This document shows, one piece after another, positions 9,554 through 18,272 of a stretch of DNA of 57,953 nucleotides (within the stretch, counting starts at the first letter, position 1; each line of letters starts with the position of its first letter). Source of the DNA: Alphaproteobacteria bacterium (GTDB taxonomy: Bacteria; Pseudomonadota; Alphaproteobacteria; Caulobacterales; Parvularculaceae); contig JAUHYK010000020.1 of NCBI GenBank assembly GCA_030426465.1, positions 1-57,953 of the forward strand, in the 5' to 3' direction. Made by a program: the position numbers and the translations under genes. The notes beneath the pieces are model-generated. The model saw only the letters and a program-made list of their open reading frames with translations. It had not been told where the DNA came from and made no database searches.

Positions 9554-10093
9554 ATGACCGTTTTCGACACAAAGCAGAAGAGTTATCGGCATCGCAGTGA
9601 AGCGACTGTTTTGTTGACGCTCGCAACCAGCGACAAGCCGGTGGAGGCCACCGTTTTCTTGAGCCTTGGCGAGCGCGCTTCCGACCTCCTCAACGACAGC
9701 CGCGCTTTCATTCCTGTGCGCCTCTCGGGCGGCGAGACCATGATCATCGCAAAGAGCCAGATCGCCTCAATCGTTGAGGGCAAGGCCGCCAAGGATCAGG
9801 CCGGTAAATCGAAGATCTATGGCGAGGACTTCTCGACAACGCAAAAACCGGATGCGCCGCAGAAAAGCTTCGACGCTTACGCCATGCTTCGCATCGAACC
9901 GACCGCCAGCAATGAAGAAGTTCGCGCCGCATACAAGGCTCGCATGAAGGCCGTCCACCCGGACACCTTCGCATCGCTTGGCCTTGATGAAGAAATTTCC
10001 AAGGCCGCCGTGCTGGCGACCCAGAAGGTCAACTACGCCTATCAGAAAATCATGCGTGACCGCGGCGCTGCGCAAACAGACCGCACCGTTTAA
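9554..10093 (+). CDS. J-domain protein with N-terminal beta domain
   Basis: 179 residues. The C-terminal part, residues about 107-172, is a J-domain: DAYAMLRIEPTASNEEVRAAYKAR followed by the diagnostic His135-Pro-Asp137 and the closing helix NYAYQKIM. J-domains stimulate the ATPase of DnaK-type Hsp70s. The first 100 residues are a separate beta-rich region without zinc cysteines, so this is not a full DnaJ. Substrate specificity probably lies in that part, but I do not recognise it. Confidence 0.8.
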   Translation: MTVFDTKQKSYRHRSEATVLLTLATSDKPVEATVFLSLGERASDLLNDSRAFIPVRLSGGETMIIAKSQIASIVEGKAAKDQAGKSKIYGEDFSTTQKPDAPQKSFDAYAMLRIEPTASNEEVRAAYKARMKAVHPDTFASLGLDEEISKAAVLATQKVNYAYQKIMRDRGAAQTDRTV

Positions 10094-10118
10094 GCGCCGA
10101 CCAGAGCCAGGACGCTTC

Positions 10119-10496
10119 TTAGCCCGGAATACAATTATACTGGTTCCAGTCAGGTTGCTGAGAGCAATATGGCTGCGGCTCCACCCGGTCATTGGAAATG
10201 ATAAAAGCGAGCGCGACGAGCGCCACCGCCGCGCTGCCCGCGATCACCCAAGGCATAGGCGGCATTGGAAATTCGATAGCGCCATCTTCGTCGTCTTTTT
10301 CGTCTTTTTTGACAACGACTTCGCTCGCACCATCTTCGTCATCTTCTTCATCGACGACGACAACGACGCGGGAATAGTCGGTTGCGGCGGGACGGGCGAA
10401 CGCCGGAGTCGCCATATCGGGCGCGGCAAACCGCGCCTTCGTCTTCAGCCCTTCATTATCGGCCGGAACACCCTCGGGAAGTTCAAAGCGACTCAT
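10119..10496 (-). CDS. Acidic membrane-anchored protein of unknown function
   Basis: 125 residues. A disordered N-terminal half carries two similar acidic blocks (VVVVVDEEDDEDGASE and VVVKKDEKDDEDGAIE, an internal repeat), followed by a Pro/Met-rich hinge, one membrane helix (about residues 85-103) and a short Cys-containing tail (PYCSQQPDW...YNCIPG). The tail would be periplasmic and could form one disulfide if the acidic half is cytoplasmic. I do not recognise the family. It is convergent with the J-domain gene. Confidence 0.6.
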   Translation of the reverse strand: MSRFELPEGVPADNEGLKTKARFAAPDMATPAFARPAATDYSRVVVVVDEEDDEDGASEVVVKKDEKDDEDGAIEFPMPPMPWVIAGSAAVALVALAFIISNDRVEPQPYCSQQPDWNQYNCIPG

Positions 10497-10641
10497 CTAC
10501 ACCCCCACACCTCTGAGAGTGACTATAACACGCCCGCAACCATGGGAAAGTTCAGAGGTCACGGTTTTATGGGTTGGCGTCACTTTCGCCACTAAACCAT
10601 TGTTTTCTGGAGAAAAGAGGCCCGCGTTCTGCGGATGTCGA

Positions 10642-11238
10642 TTAAGAGAAAATCTGCCCGACGATTTCCGGGCGCATAGCGATAGTCAAAATAACCCCGG
10701 CGATCGCGCCCGCGAGATGCGCCTCATGGGCGACGCGCCCGCCAAACCGGCCAATCATATTGGCCGACACGAGGATATAGACGACGCCATAGACAATCGC
10801 CGGAATGGGGATCGGCACGAACATGAAATAAATCGGATAGAGCGGCGCGAAGAGGCAGAAAGACAACACCACGCCCGACACGCCATCCGACGCGCCGAGC
10901 GATGTGTAAGCAAGATTGTAGCGATTCACATAAAACGAGACGATGCCGCTCGCCAGGACCGCCCCAAAAAAGATGATGAGAAATCCATCCGTACCCAGAA
11001 GTCTTTCTACGGGCGGCCCGAAGAAAAACAGGGTCATCATATTGAACAGGAGATGAAAGTAATCTCCGTGCAGGAAGGATGATGTGAAAATCCGATAATG
11101 CTGTTTGGCGTTAACAAGCGCGCCCACATTAAACGCAAATGAGCCCACGAACCCCCGGTCGAAAGAAATGCCGTAGATGCTCGCGATCAGGTTTGCGATG
11201 ATCAGGGCGTAGGTTGCAGGCGCGCCGGGAACTTCCAT
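10642..11238 (-). CDS. Rhomboid-family intramembrane serine protease
   Basis: 198 residues, six or more membrane helices. Rhomboid landmarks are present: HGDYFHLLFNMM (the HxxxN element of helix 2), LGASDGVSG (the catalytic Ser element, usually GASG; here the residue after Ser is Asp) and VAHEAHLAGAIAG (the catalytic His helix). It would cleave membrane-spanning substrates in the inner membrane. The Asp next to the nucleophile is a small deviation that may or may not affect activity. It follows bolA by 23 bases on the same strand and is probably co-transcribed with it. Confidence 0.82.
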   Translation of the reverse strand: MEVPGAPATYALIIANLIASIYGISFDRGFVGSFAFNVGALVNAKQHYRIFTSSFLHGDYFHLLFNMMTLFFFGPPVERLLGTDGFLIIFFGAVLASGIVSFYVNRYNLAYTSLGASDGVSGVVLSFCLFAPLYPIYFMFVPIPIPAIVYGVVYILVSANMIGRFGGRVAHEAHLAGAIAGVILTIAMRPEIVGQIFS

Positions 11239-11261
11239 GACGTTTGTTTTTCCCTTCGGCC

Positions 11262-11537
11262 TTACGCCGTGTCTTCTTCGGGCGTCAGCGTCTTCATGGC
11301 GAGCGCATGGATCTGCTCTCGAAGCTCCTCGCGCAAGACATCGTTCACAATGCGCTGACGGGCGACGCGATTGAGCCCTTCAAAAGCGCTCGCCACAATC
11401 AGCAGCCGGAAATGCGACTCGCCGCCTTCCCGCGCGCCCGCATGGCCGGCATGAAGATGAGACTCGTCCGTCACCACAAGCCGATCCGGCTTGAGCGCTT
11501 CGGTTATTTTTTGGCGGATTGAATCAGAAACACGCAT
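11262..11537 (-). CDS. bolA: BolA-family protein
   Basis: 91 residues with the BolA fold signature: IRQKITEALKPDRLVVTDESHLHAGH, then GESHFRLLIVASAFEGLNRVARQRIVNDVLREEL and the C-terminal HALAMKTLTPEE. BolA proteins pair with monothiol glutaredoxins in iron-sulfur/iron handling, using conserved His residues. It is divergent from the J-domain protein and cobS, an arrangement frequent in alphaproteobacteria. Confidence 0.93.
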   Translation of the reverse strand: MRVSDSIRQKITEALKPDRLVVTDESHLHAGHAGAREGGESHFRLLIVASAFEGLNRVARQRIVNDVLREELREQIHALAMKTLTPEEDTA

Positions 11538-11609
11538 GTCCCCAGAGATGACATAAGAGCCATAAACGTCAAGATTGTGTCAAGCCGCGACCGCCCCCAT
11601 ATTGCTGCG

Positions 11610-12257
11610 ATGGCACGAGAAAATTACAAACCCCGCCTCGGTTTCGACATCAGAGTGAAACCGCCGGGCAAACAGAAAAAGACCGCCTCAGCGGCGCAAT
11701 CGGGTGAAGACCCGTCAAAGCACGACTGCGTCGCGCCTGATTGCGACCAGAAGGCCGCCTGCAGCCTGCCGAAATCGCCGCGCGAGCCGCGCGAGCGGGT
11801 CTGGCTGTGTATGGCGCACGCCCGTGACCACAACCGCAGCTGGAATTATTTCGACGGCCTCTCCGATGATGAGGCCAAGACAGTGCGCGAAGCGAGCCAG
11901 TATGGGGACCGCCCCACATGGTCCATGGGTAAGAATGACCGCGCCCGCGCCGCCGCCAACGCCCGCGGCCCCGCAGATATGGAGGACGCGTTTGGCGTAT
12001 TCGGCAAAGAGGCCAAACTCCAGACCGAAACTCGCGGCCATCATCGCGGCGGTAAGCGCCTGACCAAGCTCCAGGCCAATGCGTTTGAGACCATGGCCCT
12101 GCCCTTTGACGCGCCGTCGAGCGACATTCGCCGCCGCTATGCCGAGCTGGTCCGCCGCTTCCACCCCGATTCCAATGGCGGCGACCGCAGCGCCGAGGAA
12201 CAGCTCGCCGAGGTGGTCAAGGCTCACACCATCATGAAAAAAGGCGGCTTCCTTTAG
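11610..12257 (+). CDS. J-domain protein of the bolA-cobS locus
   Basis: 215 residues from the ATG at 11610. The N-terminal half has a cysteine set (about C40, C45, C51, and C67 in WLCMAHARDHNRSWNYF) that may bind a metal. The C-terminal 55 residues form a J-domain (FETMALPFDAPSSDIRRRYAELVRRFHPDSNGG) with HPD at about 185-187. This two-part protein is a known alphaproteobacterial type found between bolA and cobS. It presumably recruits DnaK to a specific client. The start was chosen because MARENYKPRLGFDIRVKPP is the usual N-terminus. Confidence 0.85.
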   Translation: MARENYKPRLGFDIRVKPPGKQKKTASAAQSGEDPSKHDCVAPDCDQKAACSLPKSPREPRERVWLCMAHARDHNRSWNYFDGLSDDEAKTVREASQYGDRPTWSMGKNDRARAAANARGPADMEDAFGVFGKEAKLQTETRGHHRGGKRLTKLQANAFETMALPFDAPSSDIRRRYAELVRRFHPDSNGGDRSAEEQLAEVVKAHTIMKKGGFL

Positions 12258-12324
12258 GGGCCCATTTTCGCGGCCTCACGCCACACCCGTTTGAGGCGCC
12301 TCAAGGCCTTGTCTTGGGGCCCCT
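12256..12324. repeat. Nested inverted repeats between the J-domain gene and cobS
   Basis: Outer arms AGGGGCCC (12256-12263, overlapping the stop codon of the J-domain gene) and GGGCCCCT (12317-12324) enclose a perfect 14-bp palindrome, TTGAGGCGCCTCAA, at 12291-12304. The outer arms could close a long stem-loop with the palindrome inside. It lies 50 bases before the cobS start, so it may end the upstream transcript or act as a regulatory site for cobS. Confidence 0.6.
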
Positions 12325-12374
12325 TTCAGGCGAGTTTGCGGCTGCAATATCAGTTTGAAGAGAATAATCGATCC

Positions 12375-13364
12375 ATGGCCGTGATTAATGACGACACGTT
12401 TCTCGACGCTCCCGACAAGACCGTTGCCGCCAAGGACACCTTCGGTGTGGCGATGGACATAGACATCCCAGCCTTTTCAAAGCCGAATTCCTATGTGCCG
12501 CCGCTAGATCCCGCCTACAGGTTCGACCCGGAGACGACGATGGCGATCCTTGCGGGGTTCGCCAAGAACCGCCGGGTCATGGTTCAGGGCTATCACGGCA
12601 CGGGGAAATCGACCCACATTGAACAGGTTGCGGCGCGCCTTAACTGGCCATGCATCCGGATCAATCTCGACAGCCATGTCTCGCGGATCGATCTCATCGG
12701 CAAGGACGCGATTGTTGTTGAAAACGGCGTTCAGGTGACGGCTTTCAAGGAAGGCATCCTGCCCTGGGCTTTCCAGCGCCCTGTCGCGCTGGTGTTCGAC
12801 GAATATGACGCAGGCCGTCCGGATGTGATGTTTGTGATCCAGCGGGTCCTCGAGGCCGAAGGCCGCCTTACCCTCCTTGACCAGAACAAGGTCCTGACGC
12901 CGAACCCGTGGTTCCGCCTTTTCTCGACCACCAACACCATTGGCCTCGGCGATACGACGGGCCTCTATCACGGCACCCAGCAGATCAACCAGGGACAGAT
13001 GGACCGCTGGTCGATCGTCACCACACTCAATTACCTCGAACATGACGAAGAAATGGAAATCGTCATCTCGAAGGTGCCGCTTTACGACTCGAAAGAGGGT
13101 CGTCAGGCCATCGACGCCATGGTGCGGGTTGCGGATATGACCCGCAACGCGTTCATCGCCGGCGACATTTCGACCGTCATGAGCCCGCGTACGGTCATTA
13201 CGTGGGCGCAGAACGCCGAAATTTTCCAGAATATCGGCTATTCGTTCCGCGTCACATTCCTCAACAAATGCGATGAGCTCGAACGGCCAACGGTCGCCGA
13301 GTTCTACCAGCGCGCCTTTGGGGAAGACCTGCCCGAGGCCGCGCCTCAGGTTAGCGTCGCCTGA
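12375..13364 (+). CDS. cobS: Cobaltochelatase subunit CobS (MoxR-type AAA+ ATPase)
   Basis: 329 residues. Walker [10 protein letters not shown] at about residues 72-80, Walker B region [15 protein letters not shown], and sensor [33 protein letters not shown]. This is the ATPase subunit that, with CobT, drives cobalt insertion by CobN in aerobic cobalamin synthesis. The ATG at 12375 matches the usual N-terminus; 28 upstream in-frame codons lack family similarity. In most alphaproteobacteria cobT follows directly; here the next 600 bases are non-coding, so the CobT partner must be elsewhere or missing. Confidence 0.93.
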   Translation: MAVINDDTFLDAPDKTVAAKDTFGVAMDIDIPAFSKPNSYVPPLDPAYRFDPETTMAILAGFAKNRRVMVQGYHGTGKSTHIEQVAARLNWPCIRINLDSHVSRIDLIGKDAIVVENGVQVTAFKEGILPWAFQRPVALVFDEYDAGRPDVMFVIQRVLEAEGRLTLLDQNKVLTPNPWFRLFSTTNTIGLGDTTGLYHGTQQINQGQMDRWSIVTTLNYLEHDEEMEIVISKVPLYDSKEGRQAIDAMVRVADMTRNAFIAGDISTVMSPRTVITWAQNAEIFQNIGYSFRVTFLNKCDELERPTVAEFYQRAFGEDLPEAAPQVSVA

Positions 13365-13990
13365 CCCCAGCCATCAGAAACGTTTCCTTAAAAAACCTCT
13401 GATGGCCTAAATCATTGTCGCTGCGCACTATTACGACAATCCGGATCAGCTTTTGATCCGGCGCCCCTAACATTATGTGCGGCGCAATAAACGAAACTAG
13501 CTGTATGTTAATGCAGCTCTCCCGTTCCATTCGTATAAAATAAATGCGCTGTATTCCCAGCCGCCGCCTACCTCAACTGACTGCGCGCTAGTTGAGAACG
13601 GCGCATGGGCGGCAATCAAATGAGACGTAATTTCCTTACGCTCTCATCAAACCAGACGGAGCAACGGCGCCGAACAGTAACGAGTAATGTTATACCGCAA
13701 GTGCGCTGCAGCATGAGAATAATTCGTATAATGATTATTTTTACATGAGGCGTTGTCTCTAAAAATTGATCCAGTTTTAGCGCAATAAATCCAAGCAAAT
13801 GCATCAATCGAATAATTTCATTTTGTGATCGAATGATCGCTTGCGCGACATTTCGCGCTCGTGATACTCACAAACTCTGGGGGAGATCGTTCGTATATTT
13901 GAACGCCTTCCACATAAGCAAATGCTCTCACGCCTCTACTGTTTTGCAGAGGTGTAAGAACGATTTTTGTCACACCGGAAAGGAATGACT
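13365..13990. other. AT-rich, inverted-repeat-rich non-coding region
   Basis: About 620 bases without a credible gene, clearly richer in AT than its flanks. It holds several perfect inverted repeats: CCATCAGA 13371-13378 with TCTGATGG 13398-13405; CCGGATCA 13441-13448 with TGATCCGG 13454-13461; CTCAACT 13572-13578 with AGTTGAG 13590-13596; and ACGCCTCT 13930-13937 with AGAGGTGT 13948-13955 (one G-U pair). The first two probably end the cobS transcript. The last lies in the presumed leader of the peptidase gene. I find no recognisable remnant of cobT here. Confidence 0.65.
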
Positions 13991-16303
13991 ATGCTTAGAA
14001 AGCTTTTTCTTGGCGTTGGTATGGCCGCAGCAATTAGCGCTGCTCCATCGCTGGCGTCTGCAAAGAACGATAAATCCGATTCAAATATGCGAAAGGTCGG
14101 CAATGCGCTGTCGGTCGTCTATAACAAAAACCAGACAGCGCTTGCAGCGCGGCGAAGCGCTGAAAAAGCGCCCGCGTCGAAACAACGCCCCGACTGGTCC
14201 GGCGAAGGCAAGTCACTCGGCCTACAGAGCATTCAAAGCGCCAGAGGCGCACAGGACCTGGTGCTCGCAAATGTAACCGCGGACGGTTTTGTCGTTCTGG
14301 ACGCCATAGCCGCCGGCTCAACCGACGACCTCTCCGCAACCATGGAAGCCATGGGCGCACGCAACGTCACCAGTCTTGGCAGAACCGTGTCCGCACAGTT
14401 TCCGGTGGACCGGCTCGGCGACCTGGCGGCCAGCAACTACCTCGCCTTTGCACGTCCAGCCATGGCCACAACCAATGTGGGTCTTGTCACCTCCCAGGGC
14501 GATCGCTCCATGCGCACCGACTTCGTGCGTGAAGAACTGGGGTATGACGGGTCCAAAATGACCATCGGCGTGCTCTCCGACAGCTTCGCCTGTGACCCCG
14601 GCCCGCTCAACGCCGCCGGCGTTTACACGACGCCCGCTGAAGATGCGGCGAACGGAGACATTCCCGAGGACGTCGGCATTCTTGCAGATTACAGCGCCAG
14701 CAATTGCATCGACGAAGGCCGGGGTATGGCGCAACTCATTCATGACGTGGCTCCGGAAGCGAAAATCCTGTTCCACACCGCCTTTAACGGCGAAGCTGAT
14801 TTCGCTCAGGGCATCGTCGAACTCGCGCTTGCAGGCGCCGACGTGATCGTCGATGACGTGATTTATTTCACGGAACCGATGTTTCAGGACGGCATCATCG
14901 CGCAGGCGGCTGACGAAGTGGCGCGTCTCGGCGTTCCTTATTATTCCTCGAACGGCAATCGCGCCCGTGACGCCTACCAGTCGGAATATCGCGCCGTCGC
15001 CTTTGACGGGTCGACATTCCACGATTTCGATCCCGGCGCCGGGGAAGACCCGTTGATGACCGTGCAGCTTAACGGCGCGCTTCAGACGAATCTTTCCTTC
15101 CAGTGGGACAGCCCAAACTTCTCCGTATCCGGCGCACCGGGCGCACAAAACGATGTGGATGTCATCATGTATGACATGCAGGGCAATCGCGTTTTTGACT
15201 GCTTCGAGCCGGGCGGACAAAGCCAGCCCAATGGCTTGTGCCAGTTCATCTTTACCGATGGCGGCGTGCCGATTGACGGCGGCAATGGCGGCGACGCCGT
15301 GGAATTTGTCTCCCTCGTCGACTTTATCGGTGGCCAGCAAGTGCAGATCGGCTTTGAGACGCAATCCGGCCAGGCGCCCGGCTTCGTGAAGTTTGTGATC
15401 GCCGGCGGCGGCATCGCCGCATCGGAATATCCGATCAATGCGCCATCGGGCTATGGCCACAACAATGCGGCCGGCTCCGAAGGCGTTGGAGCGGCGGCGT
15501 TCTATTTCACGGAAGAGTTCATCGGCGATCCCTCGACGCTCCAGTTGCGGGCCCAGGCCGGCGAGCCGGAATGCGTCCCCGCCTGCCTCAATGACTTCTC
15601 ATCAGCGGGCGGCACGCCAATCTTCTTCGATACGGATGGCAACAGGTTGAAACGCCCCGACATTCGCTTGAAGCCGGGCGTCACGGCGCCGGACGGCGCC
15701 AACACGTCCTTCTTCTCAAATGACACCAGCCGCGACGACGACGATGGCGATGGTGTGTTCCAGACCGGCGAACCGGGCGAATTTCCGAACTTCTTCGGCA
15801 CCTCGGCCGCTGCGCCTCATGCGGCCGCTCTTGCAACGCTGATGCTCGACTCTGAAGACTCACAGATCGTCCGCGTCGCGCATAACGGCATGGTGAGCTA
15901 CAGAATGTGTATGCCGCGCCATATCAATCCGAGAGGACGCGGCCTGTTCCGCAAACGTCATCCGCAAACAGAGCGGATTCGCGGCCGTGACCTTCGCGTC
16001 TCGCCGGACGAAGTGCTTGGCCTAGTCGAGGACGGCGCCCTGCTCGGCCCCTGTGACCGTACCGAACCCGAAGGCGTCTACTGGGTTATGCGCTCAACCG
16101 CACAGGACATGAGTGTCCGGGCGAGCAACGGCACAGGCGCAACATTGCAAGTCTTCGACGAAGTCGGGCCGAAAGGGTTCGATTTCGACTCCGGCTTCGG
16201 CATGGTCGACGCCAAAGCCGCGATCAAGAAATTTGATCGCGGTCGCGGCGCCCGCGGCCATCATAATGGCTGGGGCAACGGGTGGGGCAACAGCCACCGC
16301 TAA
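13991..16303 (+). CDS. Secreted S8/S53-like serine peptidase with Glu in place of the catalytic His
   Basis: 770 residues. Signal peptide at residues 1-22 (cleavage near SLASA). Subtilase-like core: first Asp in IGVLSDSF (D197), then DEGRGMAQLIHDVAPEA (E242, D252), VIVDD (D288/289) and the nucleophile motif GTSAAAPH (S605). Classical subtilisins have an HGT motif where EGRGM stands here, so the triad looks sedolisin-like (Glu/Asp/Ser), as in the S53-like subgroup. An insertion between D289 and S605 looks like an Ig/P-type beta domain, and DDDDGDGVF just before the Ser resembles a Ca2+ loop. The tail is rich in Gly, His and Asn. The ATG at 13991 has an AAGGA six bases upstream. Probably exported to the periplasm or outside. 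Confidence 0.75.
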   Translation: MLRKLFLGVGMAAAISAAPSLASAKNDKSDSNMRKVGNALSVVYNKNQTALAARRSAEKAPASKQRPDWSGEGKSLGLQSIQSARGAQDLVLANVTADGFVVLDAIAAGSTDDLSATMEAMGARNVTSLGRTVSAQFPVDRLGDLAASNYLAFARPAMATTNVGLVTSQGDRSMRTDFVREELGYDGSKMTIGVLSDSFACDPGPLNAAGVYTTPAEDAANGDIPEDVGILADYSASNCIDEGRGMAQLIHDVAPEAKILFHTAFNGEADFAQGIVELALAGADVIVDDVIYFTEPMFQDGIIAQAADEVARLGVPYYSSNGNRARDAYQSEYRAVAFDGSTFHDFDPGAGEDPLMTVQLNGALQTNLSFQWDSPNFSVSGAPGAQNDVDVIMYDMQGNRVFDCFEPGGQSQPNGLCQFIFTDGGVPIDGGNGGDAVEFVSLVDFIGGQQVQIGFETQSGQAPGFVKFVIAGGGIAASEYPINAPSGYGHNNAAGSEGVGAAAFYFTEEFIGDPSTLQLRAQAGEPECVPACLNDFSSAGGTPIFFDTDGNRLKRPDIRLKPGVTAPDGANTSFFSNDTSRDDDDGDGVFQTGEPGEFPNFFGTSAAAPHAAALATLMLDSEDSQIVRVAHNGMVSYRMCMPRHINPRGRGLFRKRHPQTERIRGRDLRVSPDEVLGLVEDGALLGPCDRTEPEGVYWVMRSTAQDMSVRASNGTGATLQVFDEVGPKGFDFDSGFGMVDAKAAIKKFDRGRGARGHHNGWGNGWGNSHR

Positions 16304-16330
16304 CCCCGTAGCCATCGCATAAAAGTAGAA

Positions 16331-16362
16331 AAGCCCGCCGGTTTTCCGGCGGGCTTTTTTTT
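16331..16362 (+). terminator. Rho-independent terminator after the peptidase gene
   Basis: Perfect 11-bp stem (AAGCCCGCCGG / CCGGCGGGCTT) with a TTTT loop and a run of eight T. It lies 28 bases after the peptidase stop. The convergent DUF885 gene ends at 16382, and the reverse strand also has a T-rich tail, so it probably works in both directions. Confidence 0.92.
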
Positions 16363-16381
16363 CAGATCCGGTTGGCCCGGT

Positions 16382-18100
16382 TTATTCCGGCATCGGCTCA
16401 GTGTTCCAGAAATCTGCAATCTCATCATCAAGGCCGGTCATCTCCCAGCGGATCAGAGAGATAGGCAGCCGCCCCGCGGCGAGGAAATCATCATGGAAAT
16501 CCAGCATGACAAAATCTTCTCCCTTTTGCGCGGAAACATCAGCGAGAAGTTTGCGCATCTGCAACATGCCGATCGTATAGCCGACGCCATATCCGGGCGG
16601 GCGGCGCAGGTAGATTTCCGCATCGACCCGGGCGACATTTTCGTCGAGCCATGGCGTTTTTTCGCGCATGAAATCGACGGCCTGCTGAACCGTCCACGCA
16701 TTGCGTTGCATATTGACGTCCGCTGGCACGCGCGCCGCACGAAAGACGCCAAATAAATAAATCAACTCATCGACGCGCGGACGATCCCCCAACACGCCAG
16801 CCTGCATCATCGCTTCTTCGAGATAAACGCCCCAACCTTCGGTTCTGACGCCGTCGCGCAGCCGACCGCGAATGGCGTGATCATTGTTGTCTTCCACAAG
16901 GCCGTCAAAGCGATGCCCCGGAATCACCGCATGGAGATGATCGGGATGAGGATCGCGAAATTGCACCGCCTCCCAGAAATTCAGCCCTCCGGGACGCTCA
17001 ATAAACGGCGCGTTATAACCGAGCTTTCCAACATAATCGGGAATGGTCATGATTTCTTCGCGCATCAGGAAGTCACGAATGTTCTGGTCTGTCGCCTCAA
17101 TGCGGCGCTCATACTCTTCTTTGCTTTGCGCCGGTTCCAGTTCGGGCAGGTTTCGGTTGCGGTGGCGGGCCAGCGTATAAAAAGAATATACCCGCTCCCA
17201 CTCCCGATCCGCCATGAGGATCAATTCGTCGCCCGTATAGGGCAACAGTTTTGCGTGTTTCAAATACCAGTCATATTGCGCGGCGCCGACGCCCGCCGGC
17301 GCGGTGAAACTCTCAAGGCTTGCATTCAGCCACTTATTGAAGTCGACGATGCTGTCTTTTGCCGCCTCGATAACGGGCGCCAGTTCGGGTTGAGACTCTT
17401 CTGCGCGCGCATGGAGGTCTTCATACCAGCCGATCACACCGGCGGGGGGAACAGCCCGGTAAGGATGGCCATGCCCTACCCCGTCTGATTTTGTCAGATT
17501 ATGAATAGCGAGCGTCGCATAATCCGCCGCTACGTCATCGAGATTTGCACGCGCCGCCGCAATGATCGCCGGAACCGCCGCTAATTGCCGTTCCAACCGC
17601 GCCTTTTCATCGCCTTGAACCGGCAATTCCGTAAAGGTGAAGCGCAGGAGTTGATCAACATAAAACCCCGGATCGCGCGCCCATGGCCTCGAAACGCGTA
17701 GCCGGAACAACTCGCCATCAATCTGCGCACGCACAGCGAGAAACTCAGACTGACGCGAGCGCTTCCACGCCGCGACATTGAGATCATCCAGACTTGATCT
17801 CAGCTCTTCAATTTTCTTGAGGCGCGCTGCACTCGCCTCGGCGCCGTAATCAATAAGACCGTGATTTGGCGCATCAGGGTCATTGAAATTGGCGTTCCAC
17901 GCGGCAGGCGTTTTAGACGCGAGGAACGCATCATAGATCGAGACAAGATCTTTATATCCACCCTTGCCTGACGGCGGACCTGCGGACCATGCCTGAGCCC
18001 CGAAACTCACAACAATCACCATTAAAGCGACAAAGCCATGCATTAACTTTTCGTTGGCCTTCGTTTTGAAAAGACTGCCCTCAACGCGTGTCCGGCCCAT
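16382..18100 (-). CDS. DUF885 family protein (predicted metallopeptidase-like)
   Basis: 572 residues. The ATG at 18100 was chosen because AAGGGAG sits five bases upstream of it; a further in-frame ATG lies at 18139. A hydrophobic segment at about residues 20-41 (MHGFVALMVIVVSFGAQAWSAG) is a signal peptide or anchor. The C-terminal half has DUF885 hallmarks: LHAVIPGHRFDG, RTEGWGVYLEEAMMQAG and RRPPGYGVGYTIGMLQM. In active-looking relatives the first motif is HExxPGH; here the Glu is Ala (HAVIPGH), which may alter or remove metal-dependent catalysis. The gene stands alone and its substrate is unknown. Confidence 0.8.
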   Translation of the reverse strand: MGRTRVEGSLFKTKANEKLMHGFVALMVIVVSFGAQAWSAGPPSGKGGYKDLVSIYDAFLASKTPAAWNANFNDPDAPNHGLIDYGAEASAARLKKIEELRSSLDDLNVAAWKRSRQSEFLAVRAQIDGELFRLRVSRPWARDPGFYVDQLLRFTFTELPVQGDEKARLERQLAAVPAIIAAARANLDDVAADYATLAIHNLTKSDGVGHGHPYRAVPPAGVIGWYEDLHARAEESQPELAPVIEAAKDSIVDFNKWLNASLESFTAPAGVGAAQYDWYLKHAKLLPYTGDELILMADREWERVYSFYTLARHRNRNLPELEPAQSKEEYERRIEATDQNIRDFLMREEIMTIPDYVGKLGYNAPFIERPGGLNFWEAVQFRDPHPDHLHAVIPGHRFDGLVEDNNDHAIRGRLRDGVRTEGWGVYLEEAMMQAGVLGDRPRVDELIYLFGVFRAARVPADVNMQRNAWTVQQAVDFMREKTPWLDENVARVDAEIYLRRPPGYGVGYTIGMLQMRKLLADVSAQKGEDFVMLDFHDDFLAAGRLPISLIRWEMTGLDDEIADFWNTEPMPE

Positions 18101-18272
18101 AAAATACTCCCTTTTGAGCAAACCTTGCCGCGCTTTCATGGAAACATCAACGGTACGCCGGCGCGCGCCATAACCGTGACGTCAATGAACCTTTCGAAAG
18201 ATTGGAACCGCCACGCGCCATGACTGTTGACCGGAAAACACGCATCTTCAGTAACAGTTGGAAGGATATTTC

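Noticed and set aside
12256-12374. Cobalamin riboswitch upstream of cobS
   Set aside because: The conserved B12-box pattern was not found; only inverted repeats are present.
13365-13990. Degenerate cobT remnant
   Set aside because: I looked for acidic CobT-like translation on both strands and saw none; the region is AT-rich and full of stops.
14318-15460. A 380-codon open frame on the minus strand, antisense to the secreted peptidase
   Set aside because: High-GC codon shadow of the peptidase gene; no ribosome binding site or family likeness, while the plus-strand frame has clear motifs.
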